Positions 1 through 7,746 of a DNA stretch of 64,000 nt are shown piece after piece. The notes under the pieces were generated by a model, which saw nothing but the letters and a program-made list of their open reading frames with translations, was not told where the DNA came from and made no database searches. Made by a program: the position numbers and the translations under genes. Within the stretch, counting starts at the first letter, position 1. The number at the start of each line of letters is the position of its first letter. Source of the stretch: Mucilaginibacter psychrotolerans (GTDB lineage Bacteria; Bacteroidota; Bacteroidia; Sphingobacteriales; Sphingobacteriaceae); NCBI RefSeq assembly GCF_004519315.1, contig NZ_SOZE01000011.1, positions 62,001 through 126,000 of the forward strand, in the 5' to 3' direction.

Positions 1-1
1 T

Positions 2-1033
2 GTGTCTATGCATCGTTATACCGCTGCTTACTACAGTTATTTTACCGAGGAGGGACTTATTTTGCCGGATGCCGTTGCTCATCTGCAACCCGTTGTAACA
101 GAATTTATTGAACACAAAGTGGATTCGTTAATTTATACTATGTTTAGTGCCGGACAAAAAGTTAGTGAATTGAAAAAGGCAATTAACAACCGTTTGCCTG
201 ACGTTTTACGAGGCCTGTCGTCCGATGATGCCCAGGTGAAAAGATTGCAGGACCAGTTGAATGCGGATATTGCTGATAAAACATTAAGCCGGAGTTCCTT
301 GAGTGCGTCCTTAACAACAAAGATTCATGAATTTTCGGTTTCTGAAGCCCAGGAAGCCATTGACGAGCCATTGAACGCCTACGTGGGCAGCCTTGGGAAA
401 ACGGCGCTAAACTTCCCCAAATTTATAACGCCAAAACAAACTGCCGACATCGTTAAATACATTGATGATAGAGTTAGAAATAGCAGCATACTACACGGAG
501 GGTTAGGCGCCAATACGCTTATTGAAGTTAATACAAAGGTGCGCGATAAGTATGAGCAGCTGATAAAATATGTTTCCAGGCAGCCTTTGTTAACTTTCGG
601 GTACCTCTATACTTATGGTACTGGTACGGCATTAAGCAGCCATGTTGGCGGGTTCACTTACTTGCAGGGTATAGGAAGCGTAGACGCAACAAAAACCGGC
701 CAATTTAAGGCGTCGTTGACAGATACGTTGAGCGGCGACGATCTAACCGGTAAAACAAGAAATTTCGGCCGCAATATTGTAGCCTTTCAGGCAGGATACA
801 ACCAAGTGCTTGCTTTGCAAAAGAAAGTTTCGGTTATGGAGATAAATGTCGCCTTGGAAGAAGATTGGGCAACCAATGGCTATGTTGCTAAAACTGACAA
901 AACCAAGTTCTATTTTAATGCTTATTTCCGAGCGCGGCTTCCGGCTACACCATGGATTAAACTTGATTTAAAATGGGCGCCGGGAGGCAATGTGCTTGGC
1001 CTTCTTGATTTTACCTATAACCTTGATAAATAA
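2..1033 (+). CDS. Unknown protein, possibly 5' partial
   Basis: Open frame of 343 codons reaching the left window edge. A GTG at 2 and an ATG at 8 are the only visible starts, so the true start may lie outside the window. I do not recognise the family. No signal peptide or membrane segment is visible. The N-terminal half looks largely helical (LKKAINNRLPDVLRGL) and the C-terminal half is rich in aromatic and Gly/Thr stretches (YLYTYGTGTALSSHVGG), suggesting a beta-rich domain. It ends 44 bp before the YEATS-type membrane gene on the same strand, so the two probably form one operon. Existence as a gene is well supported by length and frame; function is unknown. Confidence 0.7.
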   Translation: MSMHRYTAAYYSYFTEEGLILPDAVAHLQPVVTEFIEHKVDSLIYTMFSAGQKVSELKKAINNRLPDVLRGLSSDDAQVKRLQDQLNADIADKTLSRSSLSASLTTKIHEFSVSEAQEAIDEPLNAYVGSLGKTALNFPKFITPKQTADIVKYIDDRVRNSSILHGGLGANTLIEVNTKVRDKYEQLIKYVSRQPLLTFGYLYTYGTGTALSSHVGGFTYLQGIGSVDATKTGQFKASLTDTLSGDDLTGKTRNFGRNIVAFQAGYNQVLALQKKVSVMEINVALEEDWATNGYVAKTDKTKFYFNAYFRARLPATPWIKLDLKWAPGGNVLGLLDFTYNLDK

Positions 1034-1077
1034 TAAGGACAGTCTAAAAAATAACAGCGACCATTAAACCAATAAGC

Positions 1078-2175
1078 ATGTCTCTTTACTTCATCCTCAT
1101 CATTATGCTGTTTGCCGGCGTCATAGGCGGTTTGACAAACAGCGTATTATCGGCCAATATTAACCCGGATACCGGTAACCAGATACAAAGCACAGGGCGC
1201 TGCATCCTGATAGGAGTTGGCGCAACCATATTGGTTCCTCTGTTTCTGCAAATCGCTCAAAGTAATTTGCTCGATAATATACATGGTGACTGGCATGTGG
1301 CTGACACTCTGGCCCGCGTTGCTTCTAAAGCGCCTGTGGCTAAAGTTGCCAAACCGGAATCAGGAACTACAACTGATACCGTTAAAGATAGTAAAGGAAA
1401 GGATACATCCGGAAAGTCGGCGGTAGTTGATAAGCCAGACAGCAAAACCACTGTAACTATAAAAGACAACGGCCTGAAAGCCTACCTCATTTTTATGGGT
1501 TATTGTTTCCTTGCAGCCGCGGCAGGCCCAAGGTTTATCAACAACCTTATCGATGGTGTCATTAAAGACAAACAGATAGATAAATTAGCAAAAAAGAACG
1601 CCGAGGTAACAGCTCAAAAGGATCAGGTAGTTGCTGAAAAAGACAAAGTGGTAGAGCAAAAGAATGAAATAGAGAAAAAGCAGGAATTGCAAACAATTGA
1701 AAATCGGGTTCTTGCAGAAAGGGACGAGTCCTCGGCACTTCGTACTGTTTCACTTGAACCTGCAAGTAATAAAAACGCGGTAAAATATATAAAGCCACAG
1801 ATTGGACCTGTTACAGTAAAAGAAGACCCTCAAAAAGGCAGGTTTGGGGGTAAAAGTGAAAACAATGGCAGAGCCTTAAAAGCCAGCGTTATAAAATCCA
1901 GTATACCCGAATTTTATAACGTTAGTATTTGGGTGGAAAGCACCGATGAAACCAGGCCGTTAGATACCGACGTGATGTTTTATTTGCACGATTCCTTCAG
2001 ACCGGCAGTTTATACTATCAAGCCTAAGGAATTTAGAAATGATAAAGCAATGGACGCCGGTATATTATCTTACGGGGCCTTTACCGTAGGCGTGGTGACC
2101 GATAACGGCGAGACCTTGCTGGAGCTTGATCTGGCTGACGATGCGGGCTTCCCTCCAGAGTTCAGAAGGAGATAA
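1078..2175 (+). CDS. Three-TM (YLATT-like) and prokaryotic YEATS (pYEATS) domain protein
   Basis: A 365-residue protein with three hydrophobic segments (about residues 3-25, 42-60 and 139-158), a charged Lys/Glu coiled-coil region (about 165-220) and a C-terminal beta-sandwich-like domain from about 275. The C-terminal signature, a Val-Trp-Val strand then VMFYLHDSFRPA, a Gly-Ala-Phe-Thr-Val strand and LLELDL at the end, matches the prokaryotic YEATS domain as I know it. That domain has been reported with an associated three-TM module (YLATT) in predicted NTP-dependent conflict systems. Architecture is seen directly; the family names come from memory. A membrane-anchored sensor or adaptor in a defence-type locus is inference. 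The neighbours are an unknown protein upstream and a fragmentary gene region ending in an IS3 remnant downstream. Confidence 0.72.
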   Translation: MSLYFILIIMLFAGVIGGLTNSVLSANINPDTGNQIQSTGRCILIGVGATILVPLFLQIAQSNLLDNIHGDWHVADTLARVASKAPVAKVAKPESGTTTDTVKDSKGKDTSGKSAVVDKPDSKTTVTIKDNGLKAYLIFMGYCFLAAAAGPRFINNLIDGVIKDKQIDKLAKKNAEVTAQKDQVVAEKDKVVEQKNEIEKKQELQTIENRVLAERDESSALRTVSLEPASNKNAVKYIKPQIGPVTVKEDPQKGRFGGKSENNGRALKASVIKSSIPEFYNVSIWVESTDETRPLDTDVMFYLHDSFRPAVYTIKPKEFRNDKAMDAGILSYGAFTVGVVTDNGETLLELDLADDAGFPPEFRRR

Positions 2176-2224
2176 TAGTCCAACTGCAAACACAGTTTCC
2201 AATTAATCATTAAATCACCCCTCC

Positions 2225-2530
2225 ATGCCCGACATAAAATGTATAACTCCCAATTGTGCAATGTGGATTTCGGACCCCTGCGTAAAAACAAGTGCGCTAT
2301 TCCAAATCAGGGCCGACCTTATGGACCGGCTGGCAGAAGCACCTGCGGACAAGCAGATACCAGTCAGCATTAACCAGGTTGATTCGCTTATTGAAAGCGA
2401 ATTAGGGATTCAGGATATTCCGGCCCGGCACCAGTTATTTAGAAAAACGACAGCCGTTTCAGGGGTATTCCACCTGTTTACCCTGGTTTGCGTGCTCGGT
2501 CATAAAAATCAATATAACTTAAAATGCTGA
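2225..2530 (+). CDS. Small unknown protein, possibly a fragment
   Basis: A 101-codon frame starting 49 bp after the YEATS-type gene. The first 70 residues look like real protein (RADLMDRLAEA, VDSLIESELGIQ), with early cysteines (KCITPNC). The last 30 residues are of a different character (hydrophobic, Cys-rich), suggesting that the frame may have been lost near the end. No family recognised. It is probably part of the same operon as the YEATS gene and lies just before the truncated IS3, so partial decay is plausible. Confidence 0.4.
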   Translation: MPDIKCITPNCAMWISDPCVKTSALFQIRADLMDRLAEAPADKQIPVSINQVDSLIESELGIQDIPARHQLFRKTTAVSGVFHLFTLVCVLGHKNQYNLKC

Positions 2531-2534
2531 AGTC

Positions 2535-2651
2535 ATGGCAATCAACGACACAAATGTAGTTTCGGATCCCTTTGGCTCAATATCGGGGCCGAGGAGGTTT
2601 ATAATTCGGCACAAAACAGGAAGGATGCCGTTCAAAAATTGCAGGCTACTA
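2535..2651 (+). pseudogene. Fragment of a gene cut by the IS3 remnant
   Basis: An ATG at 2535 begins a plausible N-terminus (MAINDTNVVSDPFGSISG). After about 20 codons the better coding frame appears to be another one, reading EEVYNSAQNRKDAVQKLQ up to the junction near 2651. From there the plus-strand sequence is the inside of a transposase gene. I read this as the 5' end of a further gene in the YEATS operon, carrying a frameshift and then cut by the insertion. The frame assignment is uncertain. Confidence 0.3.
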
Positions 2652-3248
2652 TTGTCCGCCACGGTCAGAATGAACGACTAGCCCAATAGAAGCATTACGA
2701 TTGCTCCAAGACTTTTTAAACGCTTCCACGATCAGTCCTTCTTTCATGTGATTAAGTAATTGCCAGCCGGTTACCTTGCGGGAAAACAGGTCCATCCAAA
2801 CTGCCAGAAAGCACCAGCCTCCACCTTTTAAAGGAATATAAGTGATGTCGCCAACCCACACCTGGTTGATTTTTACCGGGAACGCCTTTCCCTTTAACAG
2901 GTTGGGACTGATGGGATAAGGATGCCTGCTGTCGGTCGTACGGGGTACAAATGACTTCGGCTGGATAGCTTTCAAACCTTTCTCTCTCAATATCCGGCGC
3001 AGCTTGCACCGGCCTATCTTTAAGCCCTGATCCAATAGCTCCGGAACCAGCCTGCGGGTGCCATAACGACGTTTATGTAGCGTAAAAGCATCCACTACCT
3101 GCGCTTCGATCTTAGTGGCTACACGGTCTTCAACTACATCGCCCCTGTTGCGGAAAACGTAATAACAACTCCGGCTCACCGACAGAACATGGCACATCGT
3201 AATCACCGGAAAAATTAGTTCCTGGGATAAAATGAAAGCATACACCAT
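2649..3248 (-). pseudogene. IS3-family transposase OrfB, 3'-truncated
   Basis: The 199-codon frame carries the IS3-type integrase core: an HTH-like N-terminal part (SVSRSCYYVFRNRGD), RRYGTRRLVPELLDQG, the first catalytic Asp in WVGDITYIP and the second in HSDRGGQ. The frame then stops immediately (two stop codons in a row) where an intact OrfB would continue with about 80 more residues, including the third catalytic residue, Glu. The sequence left of about 2652 looks like foreign coding sequence on the other strand, so the 3' end of the element has been deleted. Without the DDE glutamate the product cannot be an active transposase. It would be made as an OrfAB fusion by -1 frameshifting. Confidence 0.9.
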
Positions 3249-3250
3249 CT

Positions 3251-3562
3251 TTAAATCCCCCGGCTGAAAATGCCCAATGCTTTTTTTAAAATATCTCTTT
3301 CCTGTTCTACTTCTCGCAGACGGGCTTTAACACGCTCATAATCCGCTCCCGATACATCCCCAATAGCTACATCCGGCAATGACTTTTTTGTTCCGCCAGC
3401 ACCGGTTTGTTCGGCCTTCCATCTATGTACCATGTTCGAATTGATACCCAATGATTGCGACACATCCTGCACTGAACGGCCTGATGAAAGCATTTTAACT
3501 ACATCGCGCTTAAATTCCTCATCGTATTTCCTACGGGGTGATTCTGTTTTTTTTCCTGACAT
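3251..3562 (-). CDS. IS3-family OrfA (HTH transposase subunit)
   Basis: The 103-residue protein begins MSGKKTESPRRKYDEEFKRD, the typical start of IS3/IS911-type OrfA. A helix-turn-helix follows (VQDVSQSLGINSNMVHRWK) and then a C-terminal leucine-zipper-like coiled coil (RLREVEQERDILKKALGIF) used for OrfA/OrfAB pairing. Its stop lies 2 bp before the OrfB ATG, and OrfB is in the -1 frame. OrfA itself is complete and may still bind the surviving inverted repeat, but the element is dead because OrfB is truncated. Confidence 0.92.
   Translation of the reverse strand: MSGKKTESPRRKYDEEFKRDVVKMLSSGRSVQDVSQSLGINSNMVHRWKAEQTGAGGTKKSLPDVAIGDVSGADYERVKARLREVEQERDILKKALGIFSRGI
3280..3287 (-). promoter_or_regulatory. 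Programmed -1 frameshift site (A7G)
   Basis: On the minus strand seven A residues followed by G sit 30 nt before the orfA stop. In the -1 frame the reading is open from here through the orfB start (KSIGHFQPGDLK then MVYAF), so slippage would give the OrfAB fusion. A6-7G is the classic slippery motif of IS3 elements. Confidence 0.8.
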
Positions 3563-3610
3563 TGATCTGCTAATTTAAGAGATTCCACTGTCCGGATAAA
3601 CCGATCCATC

Positions 3611-4096
3611 TCACGGAGCATTCGTCCTTTCGTAATGGCCCAAGATGTGGCCATGTCCTTCCGCCAGCCGGTAACCGACATTAAATCCTTTCTGAAAATT
3701 TTGATCGTTCCTTAAATCCTTTTTTGGGGTTTTAGGCTCTTGTTTCATTTTCTCCTGTATGGACATCACCTGGTTTTCCTTACGCGCTGCTTCCAGACCT
3801 TTTTTATAGTCCTTGTGCAGTCCTTTACCCGTCAGCAGATTATCAATCATTTGAGGGCTGTGCTGTGCAAGTGTCCTGCCATTAAAAAATCCGTTTCTGA
3901 ATTCTTTGCTCTGATCCTTGCGCGGCATATTCACATTAAAATGATGATAATCTCTGCCGACTCGCATCGCCAGGACAAAGTCATTATTCGGGTTGTTCCT
4001 GATGATCTGCTCTATAAGCCGAGGTTCATATATGCTAAGCATGTAACCTGCATTATAGCCTTTTACCATCCGCTTTTCTTCTTCTGTCAGCGCCAT
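3611..4096 (-). CDS. Unknown protein, C-terminus replaced by IS3 flank
   Basis: A 161-residue frame with internal repeats of a Gly-rich helical motif: VKGYNAGYML at residues 11-20, FRNGFFNGRTLA near 66, and FQKGFNVGYRLA near 134. The third repeat begins like the first but changes after residue about 145 (GHGHILGHYERTNAP), which maps to the edge of the IS3 element near 3660. I infer that the insertion removed the original C-terminus. No family recognised. It overlaps the upstream HTH gene by 10 bp, so it is the last gene of a three-gene minus-strand operon. Confidence 0.6.
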   Translation of the reverse strand: MALTEEEKRMVKGYNAGYMLSIYEPRLIEQIIRNNPNNDFVLAMRVGRDYHHFNVNMPRKDQSKEFRNGFFNGRTLAQHSPQMIDNLLTGKGLHKDYKKGLEAARKENQVMSIQEKMKQEPKTPKKDLRNDQNFQKGFNVGYRLAEGHGHILGHYERTNAP

Positions 4097-4383
4097 GATT
4101 TGAATGGTTTACGTGCGTGTTTCTCAATATACTCCTCGACAGATTCCCTGTCGTATAAAATCACCTTTTTAGACAGCTGGGAAATTCTGAAAGCTCCGGT
4201 ATCGCGCAGCTTTTGTAATGTTGTAGGACTGCTGATGTTTAGCATGGACATTACAGATTCACCAGGAATCCACTTGTCTGGAGTCTCTCTGCCTTTCAGG
4301 CGTTCGTATAAGATGTCGATAAGCTCAAAAAATGCGGGCTCTTCCAAGCAATAGAACTGTGCGCCTACTTTATTATTTTCCAT
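4087..4383 (-). CDS. HTH (excisionase/MerR-like) DNA-binding protein
   Basis: A 98-residue protein whose middle and C-terminal part (ESVMSMLNISSPTTLQKLRD, then ISQLSKKVILYDRESVEEYI) is a winged helix-turn-helix of the excisionase/MerR type common in Bacteroidota mobile elements: a helix-turn-helix, a short wing with Tyr-Asp, and a terminal helix. It overlaps the genes on both sides by about 10 bp, giving a compact operon at 4576-3611. In such elements these proteins act as excision factors or small transcription regulators. Which role applies here cannot be told, since no integrase is in the window. Confidence 0.75.
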   Translation of the reverse strand: MENNKVGAQFYCLEEPAFFELIDILYERLKGRETPDKWIPGESVMSMLNISSPTTLQKLRDTGAFRISQLSKKVILYDRESVEEYIEKHARKPFKSWR

Positions 4384-4576
4384 GCTCCTTTGGTTTGAAG
4401 TTTGATGTAGCGAATTTTAATTGCTGAATGAGGCTTATTAGAGTGACGCCAATTTTGTTAGCAATCTTTGAACTGTTCTTGCCCTGTAGCTTTTGTTCAA
4501 ATATTTCGCCAGTTGCCATCAACCCATCAGTTAATGCAGCTGGCCCTCTGTCGATATTAATTTTTAAGCGTTCCAT
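4373..4576 (-). CDS. Small unknown protein
   Basis: A 67-residue basic protein, first gene of the three-gene operon, overlapping the HTH gene by 11 bp. The C-terminal half contains a plausible helix-turn-helix-like pattern (NSSKIANKIGVTLISLIQQL). No family recognised. The tight overlap with a recognisable DNA-binding gene supports that it is translated. Confidence 0.5.
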   Translation of the reverse strand: MERLKINIDRGPAALTDGLMATGEIFEQKLQGKNSSKIANKIGVTLISLIQQLKFATSNFKPKEHGK

Positions 4577-4648
4577 GTTTATTTTTCTTGACCGTACATA
4601 CTATTTATGTTAATTAATTGCTTCCCCTAACGATTACTGAGCGTCCCC

Positions 4649-4996
4649 ATGCCTCGACGACCTAAAGCCATTGAACAGCAAATAATCGACCCACCTGATT
4701 TTGAAGCGATTTTCAATCAATATGCGCAAGGACACGGTTCTGAAAACACTATTGCATTTCTCGATGGTGCCGTAACAATCTTCGGCATCATCGAAGAGAT
4801 GCTTTACGCAAAGTTGAATGACGGCTCTCGATGGACGGAAGGGCGTGAAAAGGCATATTTTAAAATCAGTCATTTCATTAGAGAAAAAGGTGAATTATTT
4901 GATCGCATTGTTCCGGAGTTTGAAGAATTAAGGCAATCACTAAGCCTTCCTGGTCAAACGCCGTATACAAGTATCGTGGCAAAAAAGCCCAAATGA
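4649..4996 (+). CDS. Unknown small protein
   Basis: A 115-residue frame, divergent from the HTH operon. It starts MPRRPKAIEQQIIDPPDFEA and has mostly helical, soluble composition (IAFLDGAVTIFGIIEEML, a Trp-containing loop, then FDRIVPEFEELRQSLSL). No signal peptide or catalytic motif seen. The 72 bp gap to 4576 would hold both divergent promoters. Function unknown. Confidence 0.5.
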   Translation: MPRRPKAIEQQIIDPPDFEAIFNQYAQGHGSENTIAFLDGAVTIFGIIEEMLYAKLNDGSRWTEGREKAYFKISHFIREKGELFDRIVPEFEELRQSLSLPGQTPYTSIVAKKPK

Positions 4997-5061
4997 TATC
5001 AGTTAAGATTTCTTAGAATTCTTATTTTTTATAAATCAGGAATTTTAAGAAGAGTTATCAT

Positions 5062-5661
5062 ATGCGCTTAAATGGATTGATATTCAGTCACTTTTATAAT
5101 TTCGTTACTAACCATATCTACCGCAATGATCTGACAGAAGATCAGCGAAAAAAAATAACAGCTAATGGTTCAGAGATATGGAATGAACGTCAATTCAACA
5201 ACGATCGTGGCCGATATATCTATGAGATATATCTTCCAAAAACAATCGGCAAGAAGTACATGACGAATAAAAAGAGCTCGCTTAAAAATGTAGACAAAGA
5301 AGAAAATGTAAACAACGCTTTGATCATACACATTCTTGAAAAAAAACTCGGCTATAAAATTCCAAAGAGCCTTTTAGAATACGATGGAATAAGCCTAATA
5401 AGGGCAAAAATTTTAATACAGTATTATTTAAAGAAAGAATATAGGAGTTACTACGATAAGAATATCTCCTATTATGAAGTATACGACGAGAATAATGATG
5501 TTATAATAAAAGAAAACTTGTATAGAAAGGAAAAAGAGAGGAGTATTAATGTAGATGTCTCTAAAAATGGAACAGGTGGTGAAAAATTTCTGTCTAAAGA
5601 GGCTAATAGAAAAAGTCCTGATACATCTTATAAAAATCAGTACAAATTTGCGAAGTTCTAA
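5062..5661 (+). CDS. Unknown protein in AT-rich accessory DNA
   Basis: A 199-residue frame, very rich in Lys, Tyr, Asn and Ile, with codon use much more AT-rich than the housekeeping genes of the window, which suggests foreign origin. No motif recognised. Its last 107 bp overlap the next frame, and its tail (after about residue 165) is low-complexity and polar. It could be a true C-terminus or the out-of-frame result of an indel joining it to the next gene. Confidence 0.5.
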   Translation: MRLNGLIFSHFYNFVTNHIYRNDLTEDQRKKITANGSEIWNERQFNNDRGRYIYEIYLPKTIGKKYMTNKKSSLKNVDKEENVNNALIIHILEKKLGYKIPKSLLEYDGISLIRAKILIQYYLKKEYRSYYDKNISYYEVYDENNDVIIKENLYRKEKERSINVDVSKNGTGGEKFLSKEANRKSPDTSYKNQYKFAKF

Positions 5662-6256
5662 ACTAGACGCTTTTTCAATCGAAGATAGGATAGCGAAAAC
5701 TATCAACGTTTTTTTTGAAAATGTAGCTATTTCAAACTATAAAAAGGCAGAAAAATTACTTCACCTGAGTTTATCAAGAAAAGGCAGAAGTGAAGATGGG
5801 TTCATCTTTGAGAACTTTTACCCAACTCTAGCAATAAATGATATTAAGATTTTCGATTTGTTAGTGCAAACGAATTCAGCGGAATGTTATGTGTTTTTCA
5901 AAGAAACTGTTCGTTATAATGATTCTCAATTACTGGCGGAAATTAGAAAAGCGGATTTTAACCAATTAGAGCAATTCATTGAGAATTTAAGAATCTTTTA
6001 CAACGAAAATATTAAAGACAGTAAGTATTTTGAAAAATCCATGAGAATAGGGTATCTGTTTGATATAGAATATTCTCAGGAAATTTCCCGATCAAGTAAA
6101 TTCCTACGGTTTAGTGGTGACTTCCCTGAACGGAAAACTATGACTCTAAATCGCCTTTTTAAATTTAAATTAGTACATCAAAGTAACCGATGGTTGATAA
6201 CGCTGTTTGAAAATGTTGATGTGCACTTTTGGCAGAAGTTGGGCAGAGTTTACTAG
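5555..6256 (+). CDS. Unknown protein overlapping the previous gene
   Basis: A 233-codon frame that overlaps the preceding gene by 107 bp in a different frame. The first 35 codons are doubtful. A TTG at 5648 would give a start with only a short overlap, and the convincing protein begins around LDAFSIEDRIAKTINVFFEN. The rest is helical and AT-rich (LEQFIENLRIFYNENIKD). No family recognised. It is either a translationally coupled second gene or the second half of one frameshifted gene. Confidence 0.5.
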   Translation: MSLKMEQVVKNFCLKRLIEKVLIHLIKISTNLRSSKLDAFSIEDRIAKTINVFFENVAISNYKKAEKLLHLSLSRKGRSEDGFIFENFYPTLAINDIKIFDLLVQTNSAECYVFFKETVRYNDSQLLAEIRKADFNQLEQFIENLRIFYNENIKDSKYFEKSMRIGYLFDIEYSQEISRSSKFLRFSGDFPERKTMTLNRLFKFKLVHQSNRWLITLFENVDVHFWQKLGRVY

Positions 6257-6640
6257 ATGTCAATTTTCAATAGATGGTTCATAGAGCTATAATTTCTTAT
6301 ACTTTAGGATTCGGTTGTATCAAACTAGTCTAACGTCATCTATCTTAGTTAATGCGAAAATATTCTATATAAAAAGCGTTTGACAAACTTTGTAGCAACC
6401 CGAACGAACAGCTGATATTACTTTTCCCAATTGGTGTATTAACTAGCAGCAAAAAAAAACACAACGAGTTTTAACAAATTGTTTGATAAGGTGCACTCCG
6501 ACAAAAATGTCCATTAGACAGCCACTATTAGGGGCGTTATGCAGTAAGTAATTGATTGCTTTTCGTTTTAATTACTGGTTCATACCATTAATCACCCTTA
6601 CTTAAAACAATCCTCGTTTTTCGTACCTATTTCGTACCAA
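6257..6640. other. AT-rich intergenic stretch, no gene seen
   Basis: I find no convincing frame, rRNA or tRNA here. Two near-identical blocks, TTTTTCGTACC and TATTTCGTACC, lie 11 bp apart at about 6617-6638, next to the tRNA terminator. Such short direct repeats beside a tRNA 3' end could be recombinase arm sites, but nothing else supports this. Confidence 0.4.
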
Positions 6641-6677
6641 AACAAAAAAGCACTTAGATTTTCATCGTAAGTGCTTG
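6641..6677 (-). terminator. Intrinsic terminator of the tRNA gene
   Basis: Perfect 9-bp arms, AAGCACTTA at 6648-6656 and TAAGTGCTT at 6668-6676 with an 11-nt loop, are followed on the minus strand by a T-rich run. It lies 9 bp past the tRNA 3' end. Confidence 0.75.
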
Positions 6678-6685
6678 ATTTTCAG

Positions 6686-6759
6686 TGCGCCCACCTGGGC
6701 TCGAACCAGGGACCAAAAGATTATGAGTCTTCTACTCTAACCGACTGAGCTATAGGCGC
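6686..6759 (-). tRNA. tRNA with CAT anticodon (Met, or Ile2 if lysidine-modified)
   Basis: A full cloverleaf can be folded by eye on the minus strand. The acceptor GCGCCTA pairs with TGGGCGC, with discriminator A. The D-stem is GCTC/GAGT, the anticodon stem GAAGA/TCTTT carries loop CTCATAA, and the T-stem CCTGG/CCAGG carries loop TTCGAGC. No CCA is encoded. The anticodon is CAT; the genome context cannot tell elongator Met from Ile2. Its 3' end faces the accessory region at 1-6.6 kb, and tRNA 3' ends are common integration sites. Confidence 0.95.
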
Positions 6760-6860
6760 GGTTATTTTCGAGGCTGCAAATATGGGGAAATGATGCGAAA
6801 ATTGCAAAATTCATTTCCCTTTTTTAAAACGCACTTGTAACAGCCTGTTTTTTAGCAATT

Positions 6861-6965
6861 TTATTTTCCTAATACGGTCAAAGGAACCGGTTCAGGGCTT
6901 TCGTTATCCTCTTTAGGCGGTCGGCCATGCCACCCGTTTGATAGCGATGAACCCGATATATTCAT
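6861..6965 (-). CDS. Possible 34-residue small protein
   Basis: In the gap between the tRNA and the HAD gene a minus-strand frame runs open for about 50 codons, with an ATG at 6965. The peptide has a protein-like acidic, Pro-rich C-terminus (GWHGRPPKEDNESPEPVP). No family recognised and no ribosome site is evident. It may be a fragment. The rest of 6760-7095 holds only upstream sequence of the HAD gene. Confidence 0.25.
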   Translation of the reverse strand: MNISGSSLSNGWHGRPPKEDNESPEPVPLTVLGK

Positions 6966-7095
6966 CACCGGACCGAATATCACAGCTGCCCGGACCAATT
7001 TGCTCTTGTGCCGGGCATGTTATCAATTTTTAAATTTTAAGCCTTGCACAAAAGTATTTAATACCATTTGCACATATTTGCCATTAAATTACGCA

Positions 7096-7734
7096 ATGTT
7101 TATGAAAAACATCAAAAACATCATATTCGATTACGGCAACGTTATCTTCCGTATCGATTTCCGCATAGCGCAGCAGGAATTTAAAAAGCTCGGCGTAGTT
7201 GATGCCGAAGGCTTCTTCGGCCACCGCCAGCAGGATCAGATATTCGACAAGTTCGACCGTGGCGAGGTCAGTGCCGATGAATTTCGGGCTTACGTAAAAG
7301 AAAAGATAGGAAACCCAGATATAACCGACCAGCAAATAACCAATGCATGGAACAGCCTGTTGTTAGGCATCGCGCCGGGCAACCATGATCTGCTTCTACA
7401 ACTGAAAGATAAATACCGTACTTTTTTGCTCAGCAACATCAATGATATCCACTACAACTATATCATGAAGTACTTGAAAGATGAGTTCGGTTTTGATGAT
7501 AATGAGCATCTCTTCGAGAAAACCTACTATTCGCACCTGGTGGGCAAGCGCAAGCCCGAACTGCATATTTTTGAACAAGTACTGCATGAGAACAACCTTA
7601 TTGCAACCGAAACGTTATTTATAGATGATAGTCCTCAGCACCTGGAAGCCGCCAAAACGTTAGGCATACAAACGTTTTTGATGACTGCACCGGATACCCT
7701 GCAGGCCTTCGCCCAACGTGAACATTTAATTTAA
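7096..7734 (+). CDS. HAD-superfamily (subclass IA) phosphatase
   Basis: All four HAD motifs are visible: nucleophile region IIFDYGNVIF, motif II LLSNIND, motif III Lys in GKRKPE, and motif IV FIDDSPQHLEAA. The helical cap between motifs I and II is of the IA type, as in YihX-like sugar-phosphate phosphatases, which share the Asp-x-Gly-Asn-Val start. The frame is open further upstream to 7000, but ATG 7096 or 7102 directly before the first beta strand is the natural start. The substrate cannot be read from sequence; a small phosphorylated metabolite is likely. The DinB-like gene follows 12 bp later, so the two are probably co-transcribed. Confidence 0.85.
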   Translation: MFMKNIKNIIFDYGNVIFRIDFRIAQQEFKKLGVVDAEGFFGHRQQDQIFDKFDRGEVSADEFRAYVKEKIGNPDITDQQITNAWNSLLLGIAPGNHDLLLQLKDKYRTFLLSNINDIHYNYIMKYLKDEFGFDDNEHLFEKTYYSHLVGKRKPELHIFEQVLHENNLIATETLFIDDSPQHLEAAKTLGIQTFLMTAPDTLQAFAQREHLI

Positions 7735-7746
7735 CCACTGCCAGTC

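Larger units (their letters stand above)
2652..3640 (-). mobile_element. Truncated IS3-family insertion sequence
   Basis: The element holds orfA and the first part of orfB on the minus strand. Its right end is not precisely visible. It lies between the orfA start (3562) and about 3660, where the neighbouring unknown protein changes character. Its left end is missing, cut inside the transposase at about 2652. I could not identify paired terminal inverted repeats or a target duplication, as expected when one end is lost. Confidence 0.8.

Noticed and set aside
5428..5706. Hydrophobic 92-codon minus-strand frame
   Set aside because: Antisense to AT-rich genes; Ile/Phe richness follows from Lys/Asn-rich coding on the other strand.
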